A stretch of DNA of 11,768 nucleotides from Bacteroidales bacterium (GCA_017964755.1 JAGCRI010000181.1:1-11768), one strand, 5' to 3'. Counted from the stretch's first letter, positions 1-9,118 are shown. Made by a program: numbers and translations. Notes: generated by a model from the letters alone, not told the origin.

Positions 1-1888
1 CCTGCTATTGCGCATGATAGCCATAGCCGCCCTTGTGATTGCTTTCGCACAGCCATACATCAAAAATGAAAGCGCCGGCAGCGGCGAAGGCACACTCGTA
101 ACCCTTTTCGTTGACAACTCTTTCTCAATGTCGGCGAACTCGGAAGACGGGCAGCTTCTGCAAAATGCCGTCACACACGCCAAAGAGATAGTCAGCGCAT
201 ACGGCTTCGGAGATGAGTTTATACTCATAACCCAAGATTTTTCTGCAAAGCATTCGCATATCATGAACAAAGACGAAATACTCGGAATGCTTGATGAAAT
301 TGAAATCACCCCGAATCATAGGAGTGTAAAGGAAATGACTGCCATGCGCAACCATATTGCAAAGAATGCCCACCATCATAATTCTACAGATTATTTTCTT
401 TCAGATTTTCAGAAAAGCGGTTTCAACAGTCACGAAATCACTTCTGACACAAAAACATACATCATTCCGCTCACCGCTGCCGAAGTCAACAATGTTGCGA
501 TAGACAGCTGCTGGTTCTCAGCCCCTGTATTCAAAAAAGGGCAGGAAGTAACACTTAACGTGCGCGTGCATAACTATGGGGACGCCGAAGTCATAAAACT
601 GCCATTAAAACTTTACATAAACAACACCCAGCAGGCACTTGCCGCGGTTGACATAAAAGCCAATTCGTTCAGTGATTGTGCGTTACACTATACTATCAGA
701 GACGAGGGCACCCAGTGTGGCACCATTGAGATAAACGACTCCCCTATCATTTTTGACGACAAATTCCACTTTGTATATGAGGTTACGGCCGCCACTCCTA
801 TCATAACAATAAGCGAAACAAAACCTAACAGATACCTTAAAGCCATGTACGGCTACGACTCCCTGTTCGTTTACACCGAAATGACAAAAAGCAAAATCAA
901 CTACTCACAATTCAAGGAAAGCAGCCTCATCATTCTTGACCAGCTTACAGATTTGTCATCGGGATTGGAAGACGAGTTGAAAAAGTTTGTTGAAAGCGGC
1001 GGCAGCCTGCTTGTATTCCCCGCCAAAGAGATGAACCTGCAAGCATGGAAAAATTTCATCAATACACTCGGCGGGAATTTCTACACATCTTTAAATTCCA
1101 CCCCTCTCAAAATTGGCGAGATAAACCTTGAAAGCATTTATTTCAAAGATGCCATCCAAAAGCAGAACGAAAAGGTGGATATGCCAACGGTGACAAACCA
1201 CTATGAGCTGTCAGCACAATCGGCGGTGCCGGCTGAAATAATAATGAGACTTGAGAACAACGCGCCACTGCTCACTGTCGCACAAATCGGCAAAGGACGG
1301 CTGTTCATGTCGGCAGTTGCTCTGGATGATTTTTATGGGGACGCACACCGCCACGCCTTGTTCTTCGTCCCGCTACACAACATAGGAATAAAAAGCCAGA
1401 TCCAAGACAAGCCATACAATATCATAGGCAGAGACAACGAACAGACTATAAGCAACAAATTGCACTCGACAGATGACGTGCTGACTTTGAAATCACAAAA
1501 AGGTGCTGAAGAGTTCATTCCCGGACAAAAAAGCGTAGGAAATGAAACACGGATATTCTTCCACTCACAGGTTACAGAAGCAGGTTTATACGATCTGCTC
1601 CAAGGCTCCATTAAGCTGACAACATTAGCTTTCAATTATGGGAATGAGGAATCTGCACTCAGTTATTTCAGCCAAGACGACTTGGAAGAGATGTTCAAAG
1701 GCAGCGACAATATAACCGTTCTGAACGGAGCCGCCCGCACAATAGCGCCGCAGATAAAGGAACAGACAAGCGGACGGCAGCTATGGAGATACTTCATTTT
1801 AATTGCCCTCATTGCCATTCTATGCGAAATAGCGGTACTCAGATTTTGGGGCAGAAAAATAGAATCAAATACAACAAACCGACAATAA
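1..1888 (+). CDS. BatA-family membrane protein with von Willebrand A domain (5' end missing)
   Basis: Partial gene: the frame is open to the left edge, and the first visible residues (LLLRMIAIAALVIAFAQPYI) are the end of the second N-terminal membrane helix typical of BatA / aerotolerance-regulator proteins. The TTG at 8 is therefore not the real start. A vWA-like domain follows, with the metal-binding DxSxS motif (DNSFS) about 38 residues into the visible protein. Next come a beta-rich CARDB-like stretch (coded by roughly 500-740) and a segment resembling the glutamine-amidotransferase-like fold of this family (about 800-1350). A single C-terminal helix (LIALIAILCEIAVLRF) is followed by a basic tail. 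The visible 628 or so residues lack only about 60 from the usual 680-700. Family knowledge suggests a membrane protein with a large periplasmic domain, perhaps an assembly factor; its substrate is unknown. The next gene starts 29 bases on, so an operon is likely. Confidence 0.85.
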   Translation, partial: LLLRMIAIAALVIAFAQPYIKNESAGSGEGTLVTLFVDNSFSMSANSEDGQLLQNAVTHAKEIVSAYGFGDEFILITQDFSAKHSHIMNKDEILGMLDEIEITPNHRSVKEMTAMRNHIAKNAHHHNSTDYFLSDFQKSGFNSHEITSDTKTYIIPLTAAEVNNVAIDSCWFSAPVFKKGQEVTLNVRVHNYGDAEVIKLPLKLYINNTQQALAAVDIKANSFSDCALHYTIRDEGTQCGTIEINDSPIIFDDKFHFVYEVTAATPIITISETKPNRYLKAMYGYDSLFVYTEMTKSKINYSQFKESSLIILDQLTDLSSGLEDELKKFVESGGSLLVFPAKEMNLQAWKNFINTLGGNFYTSLNSTPLKIGEINLESIYFKDAIQKQNEKVDMPTVTNHYELSAQSAVPAEIIMRLENNAPLLTVAQIGKGRLFMSAVALDDFYGDAHRHALFFVPLHNIGIKSQIQDKPYNIIGRDNEQTISNKLHSTDDVLTLKSQKGAEEFIPGQKSVGNETRIFFHSQVTEAGLYDLLQGSIKLTTLAFNYGNEESALSYFSQDDLEEMFKGSDNITVLNGAARTIAPQIKEQTSGRQLWRYFILIALIAILCEIAVLRFWGRKIESNTTNRQ

Positions 1889-1917
1889 CCAATGTCTTAT
1901 TAAATATTAGCAACACT

Positions 1918-3978
1918 ATGGAATCCGACAACAAGACAATTAACCAAAGCGCCGAACCGGTGCCCGTTTCACCCCAAATTCCAACCGAAGAGGCAGATGT
2001 GAAACTTCCAGACAACGCGTACACCGAATTGAAAGAAGGCGAAGAATACAAACCCATACTGCTCGGCAACAAAGAATATCCCGAAATCAACGTATGGACT
2101 ATAGTGTGGGGCATACTCATGGCCATCATTTTCTCAGCGGCCACCGCATATTCAGGTCTGCGTTTCGGGCAGGTATTTGAAGCCGCAATACCTATAGCCA
2201 TCATTGCTGTCGGGGTATCAACGATAGCCAAACGCAAAAGCGCACTCTCAGAAAATGTCATTATACAGTCTATCGGAGCAAGTTCCGGTGTAATAGTCGC
2301 AGGTGCAATATTCACATTACCGGCACTTTATATTATCAAAGAGAAATTTGCGGGCGACCCTGCGATGCAGGATGTCAACATTGAAGTCAACTTCTTCCAG
2401 ATATTTTTGGCCTCCCTTTTCGGCGGTTTTCTCGGAATATTGTTCCTGATACCTTTCAGAAAATACTTCGTGAAAGATATGCACGGCAAATATCCTTTCC
2501 CTGAAGCGACAGCCACAACAGAAATTCTCGTATCGGGGGCTAAAGGAGGAAACCAGCTCAAGTTATTGGCTCTAAGCAGTTTAATTGGTGGGATCTACGA
2601 TTTCATGATGAGCACGTTCCAGATATGGGCGGAAAACATCAGCTCACGTATGGCAGGTTGGGGAGAAACCCTTGCAAACAACCACAAATTCCTATTCAAG
2701 ATGAACGGCAGCGCAATATTGTTAGGCACCGGATATCTTATCGGCCTCAAATACGCCACAATTATATGCGCCGGTTCCCTTCTTTCGTGGTGGTTCATTG
2801 TCCCGCTGCTCGGCAGCTACGGCGTAACACCGGAAGGCGTTATGATGAGCACAATGGCTCCTGAGGACATTTTCAGCAATTTTGTGCGCTACATAGGCAT
2901 CGGAGGAATTGCCATGGCAGGTATCCTCGGTGTGATAAAATCAGCCGGCGTCATCAAAACATCTTTCGGCACAATATTCAAACATGACAGCGGCAATGAT
3001 GAAAAACAACAGCTGCTGCGTAGCCAGCGCGACATTTCAATGAAGATAATCCTGTTCGGCTTCATCGCTGTTTTTATCCTGATGGGAATCTTTTTCCTGT
3101 TCGGAGGCATGGAAATGAACATAGTACAAGTATTGGTCGGGCTGTTGGTTGTTTTTGCCTTTGCATTCTTATTCACAACTGTAGCTGCAACGGCAATCGC
3201 AACTGTCGGCAGCAACCCCGTTTCGGGAATGACCATGATGACCCTGATACTATCATCATTCATTCTATCGTCAGTAGGGCTTCACGGAGGCACAGGCATC
3301 ACTACAGCACTTATAGTTGGCGGCATTGTATGTTCTGCACTTGCTATGGCAGGCGGCTTCATCACCGACCTTAAAATCGGCTACTGGATTGGCACATCGC
3401 CATACAAACAGCAAGCTCTCAAGTTCATCGGCACATTAGTTTCCGCACTGACTGTCGGCGGCGTAATCATCATTTTGTCAAACACATACGGTTACAGCGG
3501 GAAAGACGCTTTGGTTGCGCCACAGGCAAATGCCATGGCCGCCATAATCGAGCCGCTTATGTTCGGAGGCAGCACGCCATGGATACTATATATTATAGGT
3601 GCAATATTGGCAGTTCTGTTGGACAGAATCGGGATACCTGCCCTCGCCTTTTCACTTGGGATGTTCATACCAATACAGCTCAACATACCGCTGCTCTTCG
3701 GAGGTGCAATCGCGTGGTTTATCGGCAACCGCAGCAAATCGGAAGCAGTGAACAAAGCACGTAAGGACAAAGGCACACTGCTCGCTTCAGGGCTGCTCGC
3801 CGGTGCTGCCATAATGGGCGTCATCAGCGCAATTCTCAAATATGCAGGCGTGGAACTCTCAATGCCTGAATCTTGGATAGGCTCGACAGGCTACAACATC
3901 CTCGCAATCGTAATGTTCGTGCTGCTAAGCGCATACCTCATCATTCATTCAATGCAAGTAAAAACATCTGAAGAATAA
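1918..3978 (+). CDS. OPT-family oligopeptide (or metal-chelate) transporter
   Basis: Encodes a 686-residue polytopic inner-membrane protein of the prokaryotic oligopeptide transporter (OPT) family, which imports small peptides or metal chelates with protons. A soluble, acidic N-terminus of about 58 residues precedes the first helix, which starts near W60. At least a dozen hydrophobic segments follow to the C-terminus. The motif GSNPVSGMT around residues 431-439 and glycine-rich helices such as FGGFLGILFLIPFRKYF are characteristic of bacterial OPT proteins, and the length fits the family (about 630-690). I chose the ATG at 1918. The frame stays open upstream to 1783, but that extension would overlap the preceding gene by about 100 bases and adds a cysteine/histidine-rich leader that does not look like this family. 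No Shine-Dalgarno is visible, as is common in this phylum. The substrate cannot be read from the sequence. It sits between a BatA-type gene and a secreted protein gene, and its stop overlaps the next start. Confidence 0.92.
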   Translation: MESDNKTINQSAEPVPVSPQIPTEEADVKLPDNAYTELKEGEEYKPILLGNKEYPEINVWTIVWGILMAIIFSAATAYSGLRFGQVFEAAIPIAIIAVGVSTIAKRKSALSENVIIQSIGASSGVIVAGAIFTLPALYIIKEKFAGDPAMQDVNIEVNFFQIFLASLFGGFLGILFLIPFRKYFVKDMHGKYPFPEATATTEILVSGAKGGNQLKLLALSSLIGGIYDFMMSTFQIWAENISSRMAGWGETLANNHKFLFKMNGSAILLGTGYLIGLKYATIICAGSLLSWWFIVPLLGSYGVTPEGVMMSTMAPEDIFSNFVRYIGIGGIAMAGILGVIKSAGVIKTSFGTIFKHDSGNDEKQQLLRSQRDISMKIILFGFIAVFILMGIFFLFGGMEMNIVQVLVGLLVVFAFAFLFTTVAATAIATVGSNPVSGMTMMTLILSSFILSSVGLHGGTGITTALIVGGIVCSALAMAGGFITDLKIGYWIGTSPYKQQALKFIGTLVSALTVGGVIIILSNTYGYSGKDALVAPQANAMAAIIEPLMFGGSTPWILYIIGAILAVLLDRIGIPALAFSLGMFIPIQLNIPLLFGGAIAWFIGNRSKSEAVNKARKDKGTLLASGLLAGAAIMGVISAILKYAGVELSMPESWIGSTGYNILAIVMFVLLSAYLIIHSMQVKTSEE

Positions 3979-6209
3979 TGCCTAAAAGATTAATCATATT
4001 AATCACCCTGCTTTGCTCCGCAATCTGCAATACCGCTTTCGGGCAGATTGTAACCACGAGCGCGCGCAATCTGATTCCGCAGAATCTGATACAGAGCGTT
4101 TTGGCTGGAACGGGGGTTTCAATGACAAACGGACAGTTCAACTGGTCATCGGGAAACATTGCCACAGACCAAATCGGAACTTTTGTCAACGGACCGAGCT
4201 TCACCAGCTTCCCGTTTACTTCGGGTATTATTATGACCACAGGCAACATAATCGTTGCAGAAGGGCCCAACGACAAAACCAACGCTTCAATGAATGTTAC
4301 ACAAAGCACCGCTGTCCGCGACCCTGACCTTCAGGCACTTGTATCAAAACCATTGAGATCAACCACGGCTCTTGAGTTCGACTTTATTGCATCGTCATCT
4401 TCTTTTGAATTTGAATATGTGTTCGCTTCAGAAGAGTATCCTGAATATGTCTGCTCACAATACAACGACGTATTCGGGTTCTTCCTCACAGGTCTTGATC
4501 CTGTTACACTGACAGTTACAACAAAAAACATTGCTGTTATTCCGAATAGTGCGTCAGCCGTCTATCCTGACGGGATGCCGGTGGCAATAAATTCGCTGAA
4601 TCCTGGTGTTTCAGGAAACAATTTCAATGACGGAGACTGCATATCTCTTGATTATTCAAGCTATTACAACGAAAATCCTGTCAGCAATCCATACCTGCAG
4701 TTTGACGGATACACAGTTGCTTTGCCTGCACGTGGTTCAGTCATACCTTGCGAGACGTACCACATGAAAATTTCCGTTGCAAATGTCAACGACAACACAT
4801 TCGACTCAGGAGTATTTTTGAAAGCGGCAAGTTTCAACAGCCCCGAATTTGAAATTGCTGAGACATACGATCTTCCGACTTGCGACTCTCTCATTGAAGG
4901 CTGCAACGACCTGCACCTCGACTTCAAACTGAGCAGCCCTGCCATCAGCCCTGTCACCATTAACCTTTCAGTCACAGGCTCAGCAACCGAAGGCACCGAC
5001 TACTCATCATTTCCTCACACATTATACATCGATCAGGGCGACAGCGTAACATCAATAAACATAAGCGCACTTGCCGACAATATTGTTGAAGGGGACGAGA
5101 CAATTACAATTACCGCTACATTAGACCTATGCGGCATCACTTTCATCAAAAGCGTAGATCTTGTAATAGTTGACTATATTCCAGTGCAGTTGATTTCATA
5201 CGACACCGCCGCATGCCAGATTTGCAACGAGGTTATAGCAAAAGCCTCCACACCAATTCCTGCAGGCACTGTTTTTTACTGGACACCATCCGACAGCATG
5301 ACCAATCCGATGAGCCAAAGCCCGACCATCAACATCACCGAAAACCATTCATACACAGTTTATGCTGAGACACCGCTTGGATGCAAGTCAGACGAAGCCA
5401 CCATCAATGTTCTGATTGTTGACAAGCCGAAAGCTGATTTCACATACTACCCTACCCAAGGTTGCGCACCTTTCACTGTCAACTTCACTTCACAATCCAC
5501 GCCTGCAGTAGCCAATCTGAAATGGGATTTCGGCAACGGCACTACATCATCAGAAGAAAACCCTGCCATAACTTACACTAATGACGGGAATTACACAATA
5601 TCATTAATAGCCTCTGTGGCCGGCGGAAACTGTTCGGACACGCTGACTATTGTTGACGCCATAACGCCTGGCACCTACCCTTCCGCAGACTTCAGCTATA
5701 CGCCGGAGAAACCCTCCAATAACGAAGAGGTAACATTCACTGCACTATCCTCAGAAAACAACATTGAAAGCTACCATTGGACATTTGGAGACGGATTCTA
5801 CGACAGCGTAATGAACCCGACCCACGTTTTCCATGTTGATGACGACCACTACTACATTGTAACACTGCAAGTTACATCAGATGAGAATTGTTCTTCAACA
5901 ATAAGCAAAGCAATCCTGATAACTGACAATTTCAACTTGTACGTACCAAATGCCTTCACTCCAAACAATGACGGCATTAATGATGTGTTCAACCTATACA
6001 TAACAGAATCTGCCACATATCTTCTCACCATTTTCGACAGATGGGGCAAAACAATATTCCAGACAGAAGACCCAAACGAAGGTTGGGACGGGACACAGCG
6101 CGGCAAAAAATGCACTCCGGGAATGTATGTATGGAATTTGCGCTACACCCGCATCGCCGACCCGACTTCAGTAATAAAAATGACAGGGACAATATATCTG
6201 CACAGATAG
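3978..6209 (+). CDS. Secreted choice-of-anchor L / Calx-beta / PKD protein with type IX (type B) sorting domain
   Basis: A 743-residue exported surface or extracellular protein. A signal peptide covers residues 1-22 (cleavage likely AFG|Q). A choice-of-anchor L domain covers about 24-290, seen in the motifs FEFEYVFASEEYPEYV and YNDVFGFFLTG. A Calx-beta-like repeat lies at about 300-400 (GSATEGTDY, DNIVEGDETITI). Two PKD domains follow at about 484-560 (WDFGNGTTSSEENP) and 568-650 (HWTFGDGFYDSVMNPTHVF). A CHU_C / gliding-motility-type C-terminal domain covers 655-743 (VPNAFTPNNDGINDVF, FDRWGKTIF, GWDGT, GMYVW). CHU_C is the type B signal for the type IX secretion system, so the protein should cross the outer membrane and be released or attached. 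Calx-beta and PKD domains usually serve adhesion or spacing, and no enzyme domain is visible. The ATG overlaps the OPT stop by one base (TAATG), pointing to translational coupling. The ligand is unknown. Confidence 0.9.
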   Translation: MPKRLIILITLLCSAICNTAFGQIVTTSARNLIPQNLIQSVLAGTGVSMTNGQFNWSSGNIATDQIGTFVNGPSFTSFPFTSGIIMTTGNIIVAEGPNDKTNASMNVTQSTAVRDPDLQALVSKPLRSTTALEFDFIASSSSFEFEYVFASEEYPEYVCSQYNDVFGFFLTGLDPVTLTVTTKNIAVIPNSASAVYPDGMPVAINSLNPGVSGNNFNDGDCISLDYSSYYNENPVSNPYLQFDGYTVALPARGSVIPCETYHMKISVANVNDNTFDSGVFLKAASFNSPEFEIAETYDLPTCDSLIEGCNDLHLDFKLSSPAISPVTINLSVTGSATEGTDYSSFPHTLYIDQGDSVTSINISALADNIVEGDETITITATLDLCGITFIKSVDLVIVDYIPVQLISYDTAACQICNEVIAKASTPIPAGTVFYWTPSDSMTNPMSQSPTINITENHSYTVYAETPLGCKSDEATINVLIVDKPKADFTYYPTQGCAPFTVNFTSQSTPAVANLKWDFGNGTTSSEENPAITYTNDGNYTISLIASVAGGNCSDTLTIVDAITPGTYPSADFSYTPEKPSNNEEVTFTALSSENNIESYHWTFGDGFYDSVMNPTHVFHVDDDHYYIVTLQVTSDENCSSTISKAILITDNFNLYVPNAFTPNNDGINDVFNLYITESATYLLTIFDRWGKTIFQTEDPNEGWDGTQRGKKCTPGMYVWNLRYTRIADPTSVIKMTGTIYLHR

Positions 6210-6228
6210 ATGATTCTTATACAAACAT

Positions 6229-6263
6229 TATGGTGTTTCCAAAATATTGGATTTTACACCATA
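6229..6263 (+). terminator. Hairpin after the 1-6209 gene run, probable terminator
   Basis: A perfect 8-bp outer stem (TATGGTGT at 6229-6236 with ACACCATA at 6256-6263) encloses an inner 5-bp stem (TCCAA at 6238-6242 with TTGGA at 6247-6251) around an AATA loop. The two stems are separated by 1 unpaired base on the left and 4 on the right. It begins 19 bases after the stop of the secreted-protein gene and 66 bases before rmuC. The downstream flank is A-rich, not a U-tract, so it is not a classic intrinsic terminator. It may instead stabilise the 3' end of the upstream mRNA or act as a protein-binding palindrome. Confidence 0.45.
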
Positions 6264-6301
6264 TAAACAAAATAATACACTGATTATTAATTATTTGTAA
6301 T

Positions 6302-7699
6302 ATGGAAATTTTATATTTGATAATTGGACTCGTAATAGGCATAGTCGCAACATGGTTAATCTGCCACTTCACATTCGCCGCAAAAAAGAAGGACTTGGTT
6401 TCAAGCGAAACTCTCAACGAGCTTAATGAAGCGAAAATTGCAGCCGACACCGAACTCAAAATCACTAAAGCACAGATAGAAGACGAGAAAAAAAGCCGCA
6501 TTGCTGAAAAAGAACAGCTGCAAGAAAAGATTGACAAGCTGTCGGAAAATGTGACACAACTGACAGCTGACAACAGCAAACTGGAGCGTGAGCTGAACCT
6601 CACGAAGGAACAAAACTCTCGGGAAGCCCACGAACGGGATGAACGTTTCAAAAAACAGATTGAGCTGGCTCAGGAACAGCTGAAAAACGCTTCACAAGAA
6701 TTGCTTGGGAAACGCGTAGTCGAGCTACAAAACTCTAATAGTGAGAATCTAAAGAACATATTAGACCCTCTTGAAAAGAACCTCAACGATTTCAAAACCC
6801 GGGTGAACGAAATCCACGATAAAAATATAGAAACAGGCGCCTCGTTAGTGAAAGAGCTTGAACAGCTGAAAAAAATGAACGAAAACATCGGGAAGGAGGC
6901 CAACGACCTGACAATAGCCCTTAAAGGCGATGTAAAGACACAAGGGAACTGGGGCGAAATGCTTTTGGAAAAACAACTTGAACTCTCAGGATTTATTGAA
7001 GGGAAACACTTCAGAAGACAAAGTTATTTGAAAGATGAGAATGGTTTAGACATCAAAAGCGAGAGCGGCAGCAAGCTCCAGCCTGATGTCGTGATAACCC
7101 TTCCTAACAAAACAGAGATAATTGTTGACTCTAAAGTTTCGCTCACCGCATACGTAAATTACATTGGTGCTGATAACGCAGCCGAACAAAAACAACACCT
7201 TGACTTGCATTTGAAATCAGTGAAAAAACACATTGACGAGCTTGCTGAAAAACAGTATGGCAAATACAATATGGGACGCTCCCCCGAATGTGTCATGATG
7301 TTCATCCCTAACGAATCGGCATACGTGGCAGCGCTGAAAGCAGACAGCAATCTTTGGGGGTACGCATACTCAAAAAAGATAATCCTTGTAGGTCCGTCAA
7401 CAATCATGGCCACGCTCAACCTGACAATGGATTTGTGGAAACGCGAGGACCAGGCAGCCAACATAAAGAAAATAGTTGATGAGGCAACCGCGCTGTATGA
7501 AAAGATGGAGATATTTCACAGGACATTCCTTTCCGTTGGCGAAAACCTGAAAACAGCACAAGGTAACTACGACAAAGCCGTCAAACAGCTGGCAGAGGGC
7601 AACGGCAATCTGTTAGGCAGGTTCGAGAAAATGCGCCAGTTAGGATTGTCGCCCAAAAGCAAACTCCCATATAACGACACACCGGAATTGAGCGAGTGA
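6302..7699 (+). CDS. rmuC: DNA recombination protein RmuC
   Basis: A 465-residue RmuC-family protein. In Escherichia coli, loss of rmuC raises inversion between short inverted repeats, and the family is assigned to the PD-(D/E)xK nuclease superfamily. An N-terminal membrane anchor covers residues 3-25. A long charged coiled coil rich in E, K, Q and L covers about 28-205. The conserved core begins at GNWGEMLLEKQLELSGF (215 onward). The nuclease-like signature is visible as P261-D262 followed by D276-S277-K278 (PDVV...IIVDSK). Further family motifs are MFIPNESAYVAAL and ILVGPSTIMATLNLTMDLW. The length fits the family. The start at 6302 gives the anchor directly at the N-terminus. No clear promoter or Shine-Dalgarno is visible in the 92-base upstream gap. 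It appears to be a single gene, convergent with the next one 43 bases away. Confidence 0.93.
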   Translation: MEILYLIIGLVIGIVATWLICHFTFAAKKKDLVSSETLNELNEAKIAADTELKITKAQIEDEKKSRIAEKEQLQEKIDKLSENVTQLTADNSKLERELNLTKEQNSREAHERDERFKKQIELAQEQLKNASQELLGKRVVELQNSNSENLKNILDPLEKNLNDFKTRVNEIHDKNIETGASLVKELEQLKKMNENIGKEANDLTIALKGDVKTQGNWGEMLLEKQLELSGFIEGKHFRRQSYLKDENGLDIKSESGSKLQPDVVITLPNKTEIIVDSKVSLTAYVNYIGADNAAEQKQHLDLHLKSVKKHIDELAEKQYGKYNMGRSPECVMMFIPNESAYVAALKADSNLWGYAYSKKIILVGPSTIMATLNLTMDLWKREDQAANIKKIVDEATALYEKMEIFHRTFLSVGENLKTAQGNYDKAVKQLAEGNGNLLGRFEKMRQLGLSPKSKLPYNDTPELSE

Positions 7700-7742
7700 A
7701 GGGCAACTACTTGTCGATAGCCTGTACAGAATGAAGAAGCAA

Positions 7743-8939
7743 CTATTTGCTCCAATATTCCACCCAACGTTTTTCCTCCTCATTCAATGCTTCCATGTTC
7801 CCGTCATAAGACGGATTGGGAATGTACCATTCTGTTGTCTTGAAAAAAGTATCCAATTCCTTGTTTTTGAATATATATCCGCGATAAGCGAAAGGCAGAT
7901 TACGCATAATCTTTTTCTGCTCTTTAGAAAAACCATTGGCTGCGCTGTCTCCCAAATATGTCATGGTACCACAATGAAGCGAATATTTCTGTTTTTTCAT
8001 ACAATTGATAACTTCGGCACTTGCATCATTATGCATGTCATACCAAAAGCAATGTATTAAATCAAGCTTTTCCAAATACAAATCCCCTGTAGGATGAAAA
8101 TTATCTTTATGGAAGGATATACTTCCTGACTGTATGTTAAAAAGCGTATAATTATCAATAGTATCAGAAAATCCATTACTTGAAGAAAATGTGGCAGATC
8201 TTCCTTTGCCGTCAATTGTCCATTCATCATGTGTTTTGAAAAAACTTGCGGCTATCTGGAATGACTCATTTTCACCCATATTTATGTTAAGTGTAAAATC
8301 GTCAATACCATTGTTCGCCCAACGGTTGGCAGCTGTCAACACATACGGGAAATAATATTCCGCCCCTACATACATCGAAATGTCATATTCGTACGTATGC
8401 TGGATAATATTCAGTCCTTTTCTAAAATGAGCATTAAAATGATACACATAGTCGAATGCGCAATAATTGTAGCTGAGAGCCTCAAGCGTGTCTTTGCACT
8501 GCTTGCGGGTCAGATCCATAAACTTTCCATCTTTGAAATAAACATCATTAACTATATTTAAATCTGAATCATAATGGCGCAAATTATTGACGTGCGCCAC
8601 ACTGTATTCAAGGCTTTCGCCATTAACAACGACATTAAAATTTCTGATATTAGAATGAAAAGGATAAGAGTTCATGATACCTTCACTCGGAGGATACGGT
8701 GCTTTAGCCTCAAACCCGACTAACAAATTCTTCTCGTCTGCAGGATTGAAAAATTCATAATAGACAGAAACCTCAATGTGCTCCCCAACCTTGTTCAACG
8801 TCAGTATCTCTTTTTGCACCCTAATATCCGTTTCAGTCACCGGAATCAACTGATTGCCCGAAGCATAGAAAATCCCATCATTTGCTACCGTATAAAAAGC
8901 AGACAAGCACAACAACAAAAAAACGCAGATTTTTCTCAT
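7743..8939 (-). CDS. Secreted protein with C-terminal YARHG domain
   Basis: A 398-residue minus-strand protein with a signal peptide (residues 1-19, cleavage likely TVA|ND), so it is exported to the periplasm or envelope. The mature N-terminus (DGIFYASGNQLIPVTETDI) and the following beta-rich region match a family of Bacteroidota proteins, 350-400 residues long, that resemble DUF4424 and end in a YARHG domain. That domain occupies about 343-395 (RNLPFAYRGYIFKNKELDTF, then TTEWYIPN and a terminal LNEEEKRWVE). Its name-giving YARHG motif is degenerate here (AYRG at 351-354), while the following F/WY pattern is kept. YARHG is found in extracellular or peptidoglycan-associated proteins of unknown function, and no catalytic residues can be named. 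Four cysteines lie in the mature N-terminal and central part and near residue 335. It is the only minus-strand gene here, divergent from the ketosynthase cluster. The function is unknown. Confidence 0.82.
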   Translation of the reverse strand: MRKICVFLLLCLSAFYTVANDGIFYASGNQLIPVTETDIRVQKEILTLNKVGEHIEVSVYYEFFNPADEKNLLVGFEAKAPYPPSEGIMNSYPFHSNIRNFNVVVNGESLEYSVAHVNNLRHYDSDLNIVNDVYFKDGKFMDLTRKQCKDTLEALSYNYCAFDYVYHFNAHFRKGLNIIQHTYEYDISMYVGAEYYFPYVLTAANRWANNGIDDFTLNINMGENESFQIAASFFKTHDEWTIDGKGRSATFSSSNGFSDTIDNYTLFNIQSGSISFHKDNFHPTGDLYLEKLDLIHCFWYDMHNDASAEVINCMKKQKYSLHCGTMTYLGDSAANGFSKEQKKIMRNLPFAYRGYIFKNKELDTFFKTTEWYIPNPSYDGNMEALNEEEKRWVEYWSK

Positions 8940-8960
8940 AGCACAGAGTTATTAAGATTA

Positions 8961-8968
8961 CGAAAATA
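8961..8968 (-). promoter_or_regulatory. Possible -7 promoter element of the YARHG gene
   Basis: On the minus strand this reads TATTTTCG, one mismatch from the Bacteroidota -7 consensus TAnnTTTG, and lies 21 bases upstream of the ATG. I see no clear TTTG -33 element at the right distance, so this is tentative. It would give a very short leader. Confidence 0.3.
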
Positions 8969-9110
8969 CAAAAAAATATTCAGCTACGATATGCACGAAC
9001 TTAAATACAATTTTATAATAGAGACACTTAGTAAATAAATATTTCTTTATTCCCATATCCACCAGAAGAAAATTATCATATTTGCAATAATGTATTTAAA
9101 AATATTGTTG

Positions 9111-9118
9111 TAAATTTG
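9111..9118 (+). promoter_or_regulatory. Promoter -7 element for the methyltransferase / ketosynthase genes
   Basis: TAAATTTG is a perfect match to the Bacteroidota -7 consensus TAnnTTTG. It lies 49 bases before the methyltransferase ATG, predicting a leader of roughly 40 bases. A TTTG at 9081-9084 is present upstream, but the 26-base gap is longer than the usual spacing of about 20, so the -33 element is uncertain. It is the only strong promoter-like site ahead of the three co-directional cluster genes, so it probably drives all of them. Confidence 0.55.

Noticed and set aside
1783..1917. Upstream extension of the OPT transporter frame
   Set aside because: It overlaps the end of the BatA-type gene by about 100 bases and adds a leader unlike the family. 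The ATG at 1918 gives the expected N-terminus.
1839..2315. 158-residue minus-strand open frame opposite the OPT gene
   Set aside because: It lies entirely antisense to the end of the BatA-type gene and the start of the OPT gene, and its composition mirrors the hydrophobic codons opposite. It shows no family motifs.
6288..6297. TAATTATTTG upstream of rmuC as a -7 promoter element
   Set aside because: The spacing between TA and TTTG is four bases instead of two, and it lies only a few bases before the ATG, leaving no room for a transcript start.
6217..6651. 144-residue minus-strand open frame over the rmuC start
   Set aside because: The Ser/Phe-rich sequence is the mirror of the Glu/Lys-rich coiled coil. 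It is a shadow of rmuC.
7739..7750. Small hairpin GCAA-CTAT-TTGC between rmuC and the YARHG gene
   Set aside because: The stem is only four base pairs with no T-tract. It is too weak to call a convergent terminator.
7731..8060. 109-residue plus-strand open frame after rmuC
   Set aside because: It is antisense to the YARHG gene, and the minus-strand reading has a signal peptide and recognisable domain.
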